From: Nostoc spongiaeforme FACHB-130
GTDB taxonomy: Bacteria > Cyanobacteriota > Cyanobacteriia > Cyanobacteriales > Nostocaceae
Direction: 5' to 3'
Assembly (NCBI RefSeq): GCF_014698475.1
Contig: NZ_JACJTB010000018.1
Coordinates: forward strand, 1 to 64,000
Length of the DNA: 64,000 nucleotides
Shown in pieces: positions 1 through 7,960 of this stretch. The notes below the pieces were generated by a model. That model saw only the letters and a program-made list of their open reading frames with translations, searched no databases and was not told where the DNA came from. Position 1 is the first letter of the stretch, and each line of letters opens with the position of its first letter. The position numbers were made by a program, and so were the translations under genes.

Positions 1-220
1 CAGCATGACTGGCTCACTTTGGAATGTATGTTTTTTTCTCTTGTTTCTTTTTTCTTTACTTCCTCTGCTTCATTTTTTGCTCCCGATCGCTTGACTTTTA
101 AGACAGTCGCTACACCAATCTAAGTTTTTAGCCTTAACTGAACTGTATTGCCCTATGACAACAGTTACTCCACTTGTGAATTTTCAAGTGAAGCAACTGC
201 TTTCTCTATGCCCAATCAAT

Positions 221-2053
221 TTAGACTGTAACTTTTGTACCGTCAAATTTGGTGAAAGTAAAACCGTTAAATTTCTCGTTGTATCCTAGTCTTTCATCCC
301 TGAGTATACTGATTGCAATTTCTTCACCCAAAGCCAAGCCAGCTGCACCATCTGAACGCCAATGGATACCACCGTGACCACGACCAATGTAATAGTTTGT
401 GGCTAATTTATTCAACTCTCCACCGACTGTCAAAGGTGGCCCGCTATAGGGAATTAGTTTGGTTGGGTCGCTGGGATCAGGCTCTACAGGATTGGGAAGG
501 ATAAAGTTCTCGTCAAAAAAGGCTTTCAATAATGTAGCTTGCACACCAGCAATGGAGGCAGCACCACCAGTATAAGAAGGATGGAATGGTGCGCCTTCTG
601 GGTAAGCATGGGGCAATAGATAAGTGCCAAATGTGCTGAAGGTTCGAGCTAAAGCTGTGGACTTTAAGACCTCAGAATTAATTGGGTAGTTAGTTCTATT
701 GACAATGTTGTTGTAAATCAGTCCACCATAAGCTTCTGGTCTTAAACGCCGATGGACATAATACTTTTGCCAATATGAAGCTCTGATTGCCCGCGAGGGA
801 GCCAAGTTGAGTAAGGCTTGAAAATGTGCTGGTGCAAATGTAGCCGCAGAACCTTGTTGAGTCTTGGAGTTGATATAGGGATTACCGGGATTCAAAGGCG
901 CGTTACTACTGCTCAAAATTAATAACGCTCCGAAGAACAAAGCCCCACCGATATGAGCTAATTCGCCTAAATCCCGAACAGTAAATACAAAACGACGTGT
1001 CGGATCGTACTTAATGGACTTGCCAGAACTACCCCCATTTTGAACAGTTAGCCATTCATTGTAATTAGTGAGGAAGTCATTTTCCTTACCAGCAAGGGCA
1101 GTACGAATCAGTGGTGAAATAACCTGAGTGTTGTAAGGAATTTCCCGCAGCAGAAATTGGGAAATATAAGGGCCATCTGTCACCCCTGGAGGCGTTACGT
1201 ATTTTGCTGTTCTACCAGAGCGATCGCGTTCATCAACATAAATAACGCTGCCACGAAATAAGGTTTGAGGAGTAACAATACCATTTTGTTTTGGCCCTCG
1301 GAATGAGGAAAGGCTATTTAGTTCCGCGATCGCAGCTAAGACATTTTCATCTCTATCAAACCGATGAAAAGGTACATCTCTTAATAACGCTTGCCAGTAG
1401 AGTTCCACTGCCTCCGCCGCTTGTTCTGCACTATCTAGAGTTGGTGGTGGCGGAACTGATATTTGAGAGGCATTGATTCCTTCTAGGCTAACTGCCAAAG
1501 GCCCTTGAGGGTTAACTAATTTCCTCGCACCACCTAAGATAATCCTTTCGTAGTCATCGGGATTTTGTGTTTTTAAAGCCTTAGCCAAAGATTCGTAAGC
1601 CTTCAGATCAACTTCGCCTCGTTGATTGTGTGGCAATCCTCTAGTGTCAGTAGCGATTTTGTTAGCATAGCGTTCCTCATCACCGTTCGTGGGATGCGGT
1701 GGAATCTCAATCTGCTGATTATTTTGCGCTGCTTGAACACGTACTTGAAAGGCTCGTTGGCGAAACTTGATACACTCAAAATCTTTAGCACGGTTTTTAC
1801 CCCAAGGAATTTCCTTAGCTTGTACAATATCTCCCTTCTTGGAAGATCCGAAAGGCGAACCAATCATCCCAGCGATAACGCTAGTAGCAGTAAATAAACT
1901 AGCGTGACTGAGAAATGAACGTCTATTTACACCGTCTCGTAAAAAAAATCTGCCAAGTCCTTTTCTACTATTACGAAAGTGAGGACTTGCCGTTTCGGTT
2001 TGCGATTGTGTATTTTCTTGAGGAAGTTGATGAGAATTGCGATCGGGTTCCAT
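221..2053 (-). CDS. Vanadium-dependent haloperoxidase-like protein (PAP2 superfamily), Tat-exported
   Basis: This 610-aa protein is a member of the vanadium haloperoxidase/PAP2 acid phosphatase superfamily. A twin-arginine export signal is visible (RRSFL near residues 44-48 followed by a hydrophobic stretch). The metal-oxyanion site can be followed: K430-x7-R438-P439, H491-PSY, and R558-GHGGI-H564, where H564 would be the axial vanadate ligand. The spacing from position 498 to R558 (60) and H564 (66) equals that from His485 to Arg545 and His551 as I remember them for the red-algal bromoperoxidase. However, the PSGH-type motif reads T495-G-G-A498, so the Ser and His that normally help bind vanadate and act as acid/base are Gly and Ala. 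The fold assignment is firm; halide oxidation is doubtful. It stands alone, with no close partner on the same strand. Confidence 0.85.
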   Translation of the reverse strand: MEPDRNSHQLPQENTQSQTETASPHFRNSRKGLGRFFLRDGVNRRSFLSHASLFTATSVIAGMIGSPFGSSKKGDIVQAKEIPWGKNRAKDFECIKFRQRAFQVRVQAAQNNQQIEIPPHPTNGDEERYANKIATDTRGLPHNQRGEVDLKAYESLAKALKTQNPDDYERIILGGARKLVNPQGPLAVSLEGINASQISVPPPPTLDSAEQAAEAVELYWQALLRDVPFHRFDRDENVLAAIAELNSLSSFRGPKQNGIVTPQTLFRGSVIYVDERDRSGRTAKYVTPPGVTDGPYISQFLLREIPYNTQVISPLIRTALAGKENDFLTNYNEWLTVQNGGSSGKSIKYDPTRRFVFTVRDLGELAHIGGALFFGALLILSSSNAPLNPGNPYINSKTQQGSAATFAPAHFQALLNLAPSRAIRASYWQKYYVHRRLRPEAYGGLIYNNIVNRTNYPINSEVLKSTALARTFSTFGTYLLPHAYPEGAPFHPSYTGGAASIAGVQATLLKAFFDENFILPNPVEPDPSDPTKLIPYSGPPLTVGGELNKLATNYYIGRGHGGIHWRSDGAAGLALGEEIAISILRDERLGYNEKFNGFTFTKFDGTKVTV

Positions 2054-2569
2054 AATGATGAATCTTCGTTGTTAGAGTATAAAATTTTAAGATTGCACTA
2101 TCAAAAAGTAAGCTCTGTCAAACTAATCTCTTAGCAGAGACGCAAAGCAACACCAAGCAAGGGTAGTTCCAACATTAAGTATTGTTAGTAGAAAACAGCT
2201 ACAAACAGGCACGCGAAGCAAACCCTATCTCAAGGACAGGTAGGACTTGTACTGAGCTTGCCGAAGTATGCTCACCCCATAATTGGGGATAATTTATTCT
2301 TAGAAATCCCAGACTCTTTAACTGAAATTTTGCAGTCTAGAATCAATAATCAACAGCCTTTGAGGAAGCTTTTCCTAGAGCTTTTCAACTATCTATAGAT
2401 ACTGGCTTATGCAGTTCAAGATTGACAACCAAGTTGTTTATCATCAATAGATAATATACTGTAAGTAGATAGACTTACCGTTCTTAGTGATAAAATAAAA
2501 TTTCCCACAAACATCTGAAAAAAGCAAGATGTCTTTTTCAAAAAAGTCACTAAGCATTTTTATGAGAAT
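2054..2569. other. Intergenic region without a gene
   Basis: No convincing ORF is seen. The stretch holds a short palindrome (CCCCAtaaTTGGGG near 2275-2290) and a fragment like the common cyanobacterial GAGCTTGCCGAAG repeat near 2256-2270. The rest is AT-rich. Confidence 0.5.
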
Positions 2570-2712
2570 AGGACTTACGCAAAAACTCTCTCAAACTCTT
2601 ACGTCTTCGTGTAATTTGTGTCCTACTCTGCGGGTACTCCTTCGGAGAACTCGGAAGAGTAGCCGCTGATGCGCCTATGCGGTTCGTTCTTCCTTACCCG
2701 TGCGTCAGTCCT
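2570..2712. repeat. MITE-like element, family A, copy 1
   Basis: A 143-bp intergenic unit is bounded by AGGACTTACGCA (2570-2581) and TGCGTCAGTCCT (2701-2712), a 12-bp terminal inverted repeat with one mismatch. The left part (AACTCTCTCAAACTCTTA) is shared with the element at 7797-7887. There is no coding capacity, so this looks like a non-autonomous element. Confidence 0.75.
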
Positions 2713-2741
2713 ATTTAGTTAAGTATAAACCGAAGTAGTAT
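2711..2741 (+). promoter_or_regulatory. Candidate shared regulatory site, copy 1, plus inverted repeat to 2749
   Basis: AAGTAGTAT at 2733-2741 is preceded at the same 16-nt distance by CTATTT, a weak match to CTACTA seen at the other copies (9301, 17287, 31536). A TATTAT hexamer overlaps the right end and points at the operon starting at 2825. A perfect 9-bp inverted repeat TAAGTATAA/TTATACTTA (2720-2728 and 2741-2749) surrounds it. It could be an operator or a -10 region with an activator box. Confidence 0.45.
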
Positions 2742-2824
2742 TATACTTAGTTATTCTAACTATTCGCATTTAATAAATTTAGATTTACATATATTTTAAT
2801 TGCGAATAACTTGAATTTTATCTA

Positions 2825-3013
2825 ATGCTATGCAATACTGCTCAATTAATCCCCGTTAAATCGGTCGATGATTGGTATTTTATTGACAATCATCTGTATT
2901 ACCTTACAAATAAGTCTTCCAGTCCTTCTCTAAGTTATGCACAGATGAAATTAGCTAGTTATGTCTGTGATTTTAAAAATATGACTGTTTATGAATTAAG
3001 GAGTGAGAGCTAG
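2825..3013 (+). CDS. Small ORF (62 aa) coupled to the flavoprotein gene
   Basis: I do not recognise this 62-aa product. It has a plausible composition (DWYFIDNHLYYL near residues 16-27, two cysteines, no signal peptide or obvious membrane segment). Its TAG stop overlaps the GTG start of the flavoprotein gene (TAGTG at 3011-3015), which suggests translational coupling as a leader or small subunit. No good Shine-Dalgarno sequence precedes its ATG, so a chance ORF in the 5' leader cannot be excluded. The candidate regulatory site at 2711-2749 lies about 80 bp upstream, which fits transcription starting before this ORF. Confidence 0.5.
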   Translation: MLCNTAQLIPVKSVDDWYFIDNHLYYLTNKSSSPSLSYAQMKLASYVCDFKNMTVYELRSES

Positions 3014-4641
3014 TGAGCGCAAATCAATTAGCGTCTGAGCCATCATTTACGACTGACTCCAATCTAGATTTAGAGGCTGATGTTTTAGTAATTGGCGGTG
3101 GCCCGGCTGGTGCTTGGGCCGCTTATAATGCTGCGGCTAGTGGAGCTAGGGTTATTTTAGTAGATAAAGGCTATTGTGGCTCTAGTGGTGCAACTGCATC
3201 TGGTGGAACCAGTGTGTGGTACGTAGCAAACCCCGACCAACGAGAAACCGCTATGGCGAGTCGGGAAGCTTTGGGAGGGTTTTTAGCAGAGCGAGACTGG
3301 ATGGAGCGAGTATTAGACCGGACTCATGCAAATCTGCATCAGTTAGGTGATTGGGGTTATCCTTTTCCCTATGACCAGCAAGGACAACCTTATTATCGTT
3401 CCCTCCAGCAAGGCGCAGAGTATATGCGTCTGATGCGTAAGCAAATCAAGAAAGCTGGAGTACAGATTCTTGACCATAGCCCCGCCTTAGAATTGCTAGT
3501 AGATCAAACAGGCGCAGTAGCCGGAGCGAAAGGTATTCGTCGTCAAGCCGGTGGACGCTGGACAGTCAGAGCAGGAGCAGTAATTATTGCGACGGGTGGA
3601 TGTGCATTCTTGAGTAAAGCCCTCGGTTGCAATGTCCTGACTGGCGATGGTTATTTAATGGCTGCTGAAGCTGGGGCGGAAATGTCTGGGATGGAATTCT
3701 CTAATTCCTATGCTCTCACGCCTGCCTTTGCTTCTGTAACTAAAGGAGCTTTTTATCGTTGGGCAAGATTCACTTACGAAGATGGCACAGTCATCGAAGG
3801 TGCTGGTTCGCAACGAGGACGTTCTGTAATTGCGAAAACTTTGCTGACTCAGCCTGTGTACTGTAGCCTCCATGAAACTCCCGAAGAAGTCCGCACTTGG
3901 ATGCGAACTATCCAGCACAATTTCTTTTTACCATTTGACCGTAAAGGAATTGACCCCTTTACCCAACGCTTTCCAGTCACTCTGCGTTTGGAAGGCACAG
4001 TACGAGGTACTGGTGGGATTCGGATTGTTGATAATTCCTGTGCAACCTCAATACCTGGACTATATGCGGCTGGAGATGCTGCCACACGGGAATTAATCTG
4101 TGGTGGTTTTACAGGTGGGGGTAGTTACAATGCAGCTTGGGCAATGTCTTCCGGCTATTGGTCTGGACAAGCTGCGGCTAACTATGCTCGTCAATTAGGA
4201 GACAAGGCAAATCAACGACGAGTGCATCCAATTGGACAGGCGGCAATTAGTTCTGAGAGTAGTCATACTTTTAATCCGCAAGAAGTTATTCAAGCTACTC
4301 AAGCCGAAGTTTTACCATACGATCGCAACCTCTTCCGTACTGAACAAGGCTTAAGCGATTCCTTAGAAAGATTGCATAGTTTATGGCGAGAAATTCGTTA
4401 TAGTGCTGCACCATCTGATAGCCAAGCATTACCAGCCAGAGAAGCGGCGGCAATGGTTGCTACTGCTCGTTGGATGTATACTTCAGCACAAGCTAGAAAA
4501 GAAACTCGTGGAATGCACAAACATCAGGATTATCCGCAACAAGATGCTAACCAGCAATATCGGTTAATTAGTGGCGGATTAGATACAGTTTGGGCAAAAT
4601 CTGAACAAGAAATCGTCAATAAGGAGTTAGTTGCACTGTGA
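3013..4641 (+). CDS. FAD-dependent oxidoreductase, AprA/FrdA-like flavoprotein (paralog 1)
   Basis: This 542-aa flavoprotein belongs to the fumarate reductase/succinate dehydrogenase/APS reductase alpha group (FAD_binding_2). The N-terminal dinucleotide-binding motif GGGPAGAWAA follows DVLVI at about residues 24-28, with the acidic strand end VDKGY. The C-terminal FAD motif is GLYAAGDAA, and the substrate-domain loop reads GTVRGTGGIRI. The start is GTG overlapping the preceding stop. The 3' end overlaps the ferredoxin start by 4 nt, so the two are almost certainly co-translated and probably form a complex resembling AprAB. At about 540 aa it is shorter than true dissimilatory AprA. The binding-protein gene 3' suggests a substrate imported from outside, most likely an organosulfur compound (inference). 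A close paralog lies at 6171-7784. Confidence 0.85.
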   Translation: MSANQLASEPSFTTDSNLDLEADVLVIGGGPAGAWAAYNAAASGARVILVDKGYCGSSGATASGGTSVWYVANPDQRETAMASREALGGFLAERDWMERVLDRTHANLHQLGDWGYPFPYDQQGQPYYRSLQQGAEYMRLMRKQIKKAGVQILDHSPALELLVDQTGAVAGAKGIRRQAGGRWTVRAGAVIIATGGCAFLSKALGCNVLTGDGYLMAAEAGAEMSGMEFSNSYALTPAFASVTKGAFYRWARFTYEDGTVIEGAGSQRGRSVIAKTLLTQPVYCSLHETPEEVRTWMRTIQHNFFLPFDRKGIDPFTQRFPVTLRLEGTVRGTGGIRIVDNSCATSIPGLYAAGDAATRELICGGFTGGGSYNAAWAMSSGYWSGQAAANYARQLGDKANQRRVHPIGQAAISSESSHTFNPQEVIQATQAEVLPYDRNLFRTEQGLSDSLERLHSLWREIRYSAAPSDSQALPAREAAAMVATARWMYTSAQARKETRGMHKHQDYPQQDANQQYRLISGGLDTVWAKSEQEIVNKELVAL

Positions 4642-5036
4642 TTGAATTAGTCAGTGAATCTAGGTGTGTTAAATGTAATCTTTGCGTCACAGCTTGTCCT
4701 ACCAATGTATTTGATGCAGTACCAGGACGTGCGCCGAAAATTGCTCGTCAGAGCGATTGTCAAACCTGTTATATGTGCGAACTATATTGTCCTGTAGATG
4801 CGCTGTATGTTGATCCCAACGCTGATGAGTCAGTCCCAGTGGATGAAGAAACTTTGATAGCATCTGGCTTACTTGGTAGCTATCGCAAAAACGTCGGCTG
4901 GGGAAAGGGACGCACACCAGCAGCCAAAACTGAGAAGTCGGCTTACTACTATCCAGTTATGCAAAGTAGCAGCAATTTACCTACAGATGCTCAAGGCAGA
5001 ATCTTACCTTGGCGATCGCAACAAAATAATTCGTAA
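4638..5036 (+). CDS. 4Fe-4S dicluster ferredoxin, AprB-like
   Basis: This 132-aa protein has two ferredoxin cysteine motifs in its first 55 residues: CVKCNLCVTACP and CQTCYMCELYCP. That pattern fits two [4Fe-4S] clusters. A tail of about 70 residues follows, as in small subunits that wrap a partner. The GTG start overlaps the flavoprotein stop (GTGA), so the pair is translationally coupled. The likely role is to carry electrons to or from the FAD of the neighbouring flavoprotein, by analogy with AprB/AprA. The physiological donor or acceptor is not evident. The binding-protein gene begins 10 bp after its stop codon. No second ferredoxin accompanies the paralogous flavoprotein at 6171, so this one may serve both. 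Confidence 0.88.
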   Translation: MIELVSESRCVKCNLCVTACPTNVFDAVPGRAPKIARQSDCQTCYMCELYCPVDALYVDPNADESVPVDEETLIASGLLGSYRKNVGWGKGRTPAAKTEKSAYYYPVMQSSSNLPTDAQGRILPWRSQQNNS

Positions 5037-5046
5037 TTTCCACTCT

Positions 5047-6093
5047 ATGAATTCCCAAGTAATTGAGTGCAGTTTTCTTCATCGTCTTTTAGTTTCCATC
5101 ACAACTGTTGCCTTTTTATTTACTCTGACTGGTTGTACTTCCCAACAAGGCCAGTCTAATAACTCAGCTGTTGCTTCATCTAATACAGATGCTAATTCGA
5201 CAAAAGCGAAAACCCAGGTTTTGCGAGTTGGCTTTATTAGTTCTGAAAGTAAATTACCAATTGGCCCAGAGGGTTGGGCGTTGCAAAAAGGGAAGTTAAC
5301 ACCTGCACTCAAAAGCTTAGGTGTGACTGAAGTAAAATTTATTCCCTTTGTAGGCGGCCCAGCACTCAACGAAGCCTTAGTTAGCGGTCAATTAGATATG
5401 GGTTTGTATGGAGATACACCAGCTTTAGTTGGTCGAGCCGCAGGTTTACCAACCCGATTGATTAATCAGACAAGAGTTGGTCAGAATGCTTGGCTAATTA
5501 CCAATAAAAATGCTGTAGGCTCAGTTGCACAACTAAAAGGTACAAAAATCGGGGTTGCTAAGGGTACTTATCCGCATCGGTATTTGATGGGTTTGTTAGA
5601 TAAAGAAGGGCTTACCAAGGATGTAAAAGTAGTGCAAATCCCTTCTGCTGATGCTAAAGCAGCATTGGAAAGAGGAGATATTTCCGCCTATCCATTTGCA
5701 ATGGGGGCTGGGCCAACATTAGCTTCTCAGGGATTTCCTGTGCTTGATCAAGCTAAAGATCATCAAGGATTAGTTGGGACAGGGGTAAGTGTGGTGACAG
5801 AGAATTTTCTTTCTCGTCACCCAGAACTACCGCAAAAGTGGAATCAAATGAGACTACAAGCTTTGCAGGAAATCAAAGCTAATCCAGAGGAATTTTATCA
5901 GTTTGCGGCACAGGCAAGTGGAAATGTGCCGTTAGCGATCGCTCAAGAATCCTACCCAATCAACCTTTATCCCACAGAACCTTTTACACCCGAAGGATTA
6001 AAACTCTTAAATTCTACAAAGCAGTTTCTCGCCGAGCAGAAATTGTTGAAATCAGATTTTGATATCAAAGATTGGCAAATCTCCAATCCTTAA
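5047..6093 (+). CDS. ABC transporter substrate-binding lipoprotein, SsuA/NMT1-like
   Basis: A 348-aa extracytoplasmic binding protein. I chose ATG 5047 because it gives a proper lipoprotein signal: hydrophobic stretch then LTGC with the lipidated Cys at residue 30; in-frame starts further upstream lie inside the ferredoxin gene. The mature part has the family pattern LRVGFISSES, then GGPALNEALVSGQLDMG and YGDTPAL, typical of sulfonate/nitrate/taurine-type binding proteins. It is divergent from the two SsuA-like proteins at 24608 and 30267. No permease or ATPase gene is adjacent; the only SsuBC pair in the window is at 13144-14857, which may be shared. Its place between two flavoprotein genes suggests it delivers their substrate (inference). 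Confidence 0.85.
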   Translation: MNSQVIECSFLHRLLVSITTVAFLFTLTGCTSQQGQSNNSAVASSNTDANSTKAKTQVLRVGFISSESKLPIGPEGWALQKGKLTPALKSLGVTEVKFIPFVGGPALNEALVSGQLDMGLYGDTPALVGRAAGLPTRLINQTRVGQNAWLITNKNAVGSVAQLKGTKIGVAKGTYPHRYLMGLLDKEGLTKDVKVVQIPSADAKAALERGDISAYPFAMGAGPTLASQGFPVLDQAKDHQGLVGTGVSVVTENFLSRHPELPQKWNQMRLQALQEIKANPEEFYQFAAQASGNVPLAIAQESYPINLYPTEPFTPEGLKLLNSTKQFLAEQKLLKSDFDIKDWQISNP

Positions 6094-6121
6094 AAGTGTT
6101 TGTATGTTTTGCCTCGCTCTT

Positions 6122-6142
6122 GGGGAAGGGCGGAACTTCCCC
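6122..6142 (+). terminator. Hairpin followed by T-run between binding protein and second flavoprotein
   Basis: GGGGAAG (6122-6128), a 7-nt loop, CTTCCCC (6136-6142), then TTTT. It resembles a weak intrinsic terminator or an attenuating/processing hairpin that could lower expression of the downstream flavoprotein gene. Confidence 0.5.
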
Positions 6143-6170
6143 TTTTCTGACTATTAAAGGAGTAAATTTC

Positions 6171-7784
6171 ATGAATACTTATACTCGTCAAGATGCTTCT
6201 GGTGTTAACTTAACCACCGATGTCTTAATTATTGGTGGTGGCCCTGCTGGTACTTGGGCAGCTTGGAGTGCAGCTACCAGTGGTGCAAAAGTCGTTTTAG
6301 TAGACAAAGGTTACTGCGGTACAAGTGGTGCAGCCGCCGCTTCTGGGAATGGTGTATGGTATGTTCCACCAGACCCAGAACAACGAGAAGCAGCAATGGC
6401 CAGTCGAGAAGCGATGGGAGGCTTTTTGGCAGATCGGTACTGGATGAAGAGGGTATTAGATCGCACCTACGATAACATTAACTCCTTAGCAGATGAAGGC
6501 TATCCTTTTAGTGTTGATGCTGATGGCAAAGTTATCCGTCGCTCCTTACAAGGGCCAGATTATATGCGCTTCATGCGGCGAAAAATTAAGCAAGCAGGAG
6601 TAAAAATTTTAGACCACAGCCCAGCTTTAGAGTTGTTAGTAGATGCAGAAGGTGCTGTAGCTGGAGCAAAAGGGATTAATCGTCAAACTGGGGAACCTTG
6701 GAAAGTGAAGGCCGCAGCAGTTGTGATTGCTACAGGTGGCTGTGCTTTCTTGAGTAAGGCTCTTGGTTGTAATGTCTTAACAGGAGACGGTCTATTGATG
6801 GCAGCCGAGGCGGGTGCTGACTTCTCTGGGATGGAATTTTCTAATGCCTATGCAATCTCTCCGGCATTTTCTTCTGTCACCAAGACTCGGTATTACGATT
6901 GGGCTTCTTTCACCTATGAAGATGGCACAATCATTGAAGGTGCAGGTTCAAAGCGCGGTCGTTCAGTGATTGCCCAAACATTACTGACTCAGCCAGTGTA
7001 TGCTCGTCTTGACCAAAACATGGATGAAGAGACAAAAGCCTGGATGCGATCATCTCAGCCTAACTTCTTTGTACCTTTCGATCGCGCTGGTATTGATCCT
7101 TTCACGCAAAGATTTCCAGTAACCTTACGTTTGGAAGGAACTGTACGCGGTACTGGTGGAATTCGGATTGCAGATTATACCTGTGCTACCTCCGTTAATG
7201 GACTTTATGCGGCGGGAGATGCAGCAACTAGAGAGTTAATCTGTGGTGGTTTCACAGGCGGTGGTAGCCATAATGCAGCTTGGGCAATGTCTTCTGGGTA
7301 CTGGTCTGGACAATCTGCTGCTAACTATGCGCTGAGTTTGGGTGAAAAAGCCAGCCAGCGCAGTATACACCCAGTTGGGGAAGCAGGATTGCATGGAGAT
7401 GGTCATCATAAATTTTCCCCAGATGAAGCGATCGCCGCAACTCAAGCTGAAGTTTTCCCTTACGATCGCAACCTTTTCCGCAGTGCTACAGGGTTAAGTG
7501 CATCTCTAGAAAGACTAGATAACCTCTGGCAAGAAATCCGCCATAGCCAAACACCAGATGATAGCCAAATATTGCGATCGCGCGAAGCTGCTGCGATGAT
7601 TGCTACGGCGCGGTGGATGTACAACAGTGGTTTGCAACGTCAAGAAACTAGAGGTATGCACAAGCGCATGGATTATCCACAACAAGATCCTCATCAGCAA
7701 TATCGATTGTTGAGTGGTGGTTTGGATAAGATTTGGGTCAAACCTGAGTCAGTAGTTGCTAACCGAGAATTAGTGACAGTGTAA
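6171..7784 (+). CDS. FAD-dependent oxidoreductase, AprA/FrdA-like flavoprotein (paralog 2)
   Basis: A 537-aa paralog of the flavoprotein at 3013; long stretches are near identical by eye, including LLVDAEGAVAGAKGINRQTG, GTVRGTGGIRI and ELICGGFTGGGS. The start is ATG 6171, preceded by AAAGGAG at 6156-6162; this removes an in-frame extension that overlaps the binding-protein gene. FAD motifs are DVLIIGGGPAGTWAA near the N-terminus and GLYAAGDAA near residue 345. Unlike paralog 1 it has no adjacent ferredoxin gene. Possibilities are a recent duplication for a second substrate, or a partner forming a heteromer with paralog 1 and the same ferredoxin. The reaction is unknown. Confidence 0.85.
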   Translation: MNTYTRQDASGVNLTTDVLIIGGGPAGTWAAWSAATSGAKVVLVDKGYCGTSGAAAASGNGVWYVPPDPEQREAAMASREAMGGFLADRYWMKRVLDRTYDNINSLADEGYPFSVDADGKVIRRSLQGPDYMRFMRRKIKQAGVKILDHSPALELLVDAEGAVAGAKGINRQTGEPWKVKAAAVVIATGGCAFLSKALGCNVLTGDGLLMAAEAGADFSGMEFSNAYAISPAFSSVTKTRYYDWASFTYEDGTIIEGAGSKRGRSVIAQTLLTQPVYARLDQNMDEETKAWMRSSQPNFFVPFDRAGIDPFTQRFPVTLRLEGTVRGTGGIRIADYTCATSVNGLYAAGDAATRELICGGFTGGGSHNAAWAMSSGYWSGQSAANYALSLGEKASQRSIHPVGEAGLHGDGHHKFSPDEAIAATQAEVFPYDRNLFRSATGLSASLERLDNLWQEIRHSQTPDDSQILRSREAAAMIATARWMYNSGLQRQETRGMHKRMDYPQQDPHQQYRLLSGGLDKIWVKPESVVANRELVTV

Positions 7785-7796
7785 TTAATTATCTTT

Positions 7797-7887
7797 AGGA
7801 CTTACGCAATAACTCTCTCAAACTCTTATAACTTCGTGACCTTTGCGCCCTTTGTGGTTTGTTTTTTCATTCTTTTGCGTAAGTCCT
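7797..7887. repeat. MITE-like element, family A, copy 2
   Basis: A 91-bp unit bounded by perfect 12-bp terminal inverted repeats AGGACTTACGCA (7797-7808) and TGCGTAAGTCCT (7876-7887). It shares its left interior with the copy at 2570-2712. The two copies flank the flavoprotein/ferredoxin operon on both sides. Confidence 0.8.
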
Positions 7888-7960
7888 AATCTTAAGAAAA
7901 CCTCTGCGTACTTTTGCGTTAAGCGGAGGGACGCAGAGTGTGAAATTTTGTACTTAATTA

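Noticed and set aside
3013-4641. True dissimilatory APS reductase or succinate dehydrogenase
   Set aside because: The flavoprotein is shorter than AprA and lacks the SdhBC partners. The substrate-site residues could not be matched, so only family-level naming is supported.
4873-5046. N-terminal extension of the binding lipoprotein
   Set aside because: It lies inside the ferredoxin gene in another frame and would bury the lipoprotein signal.
6072-6170. N-terminal extension of the second flavoprotein
   Set aside because: It would overlap the binding-protein gene and a hairpin. ATG 6171 has a strong AAAGGAG and matches paralog 1 in length.
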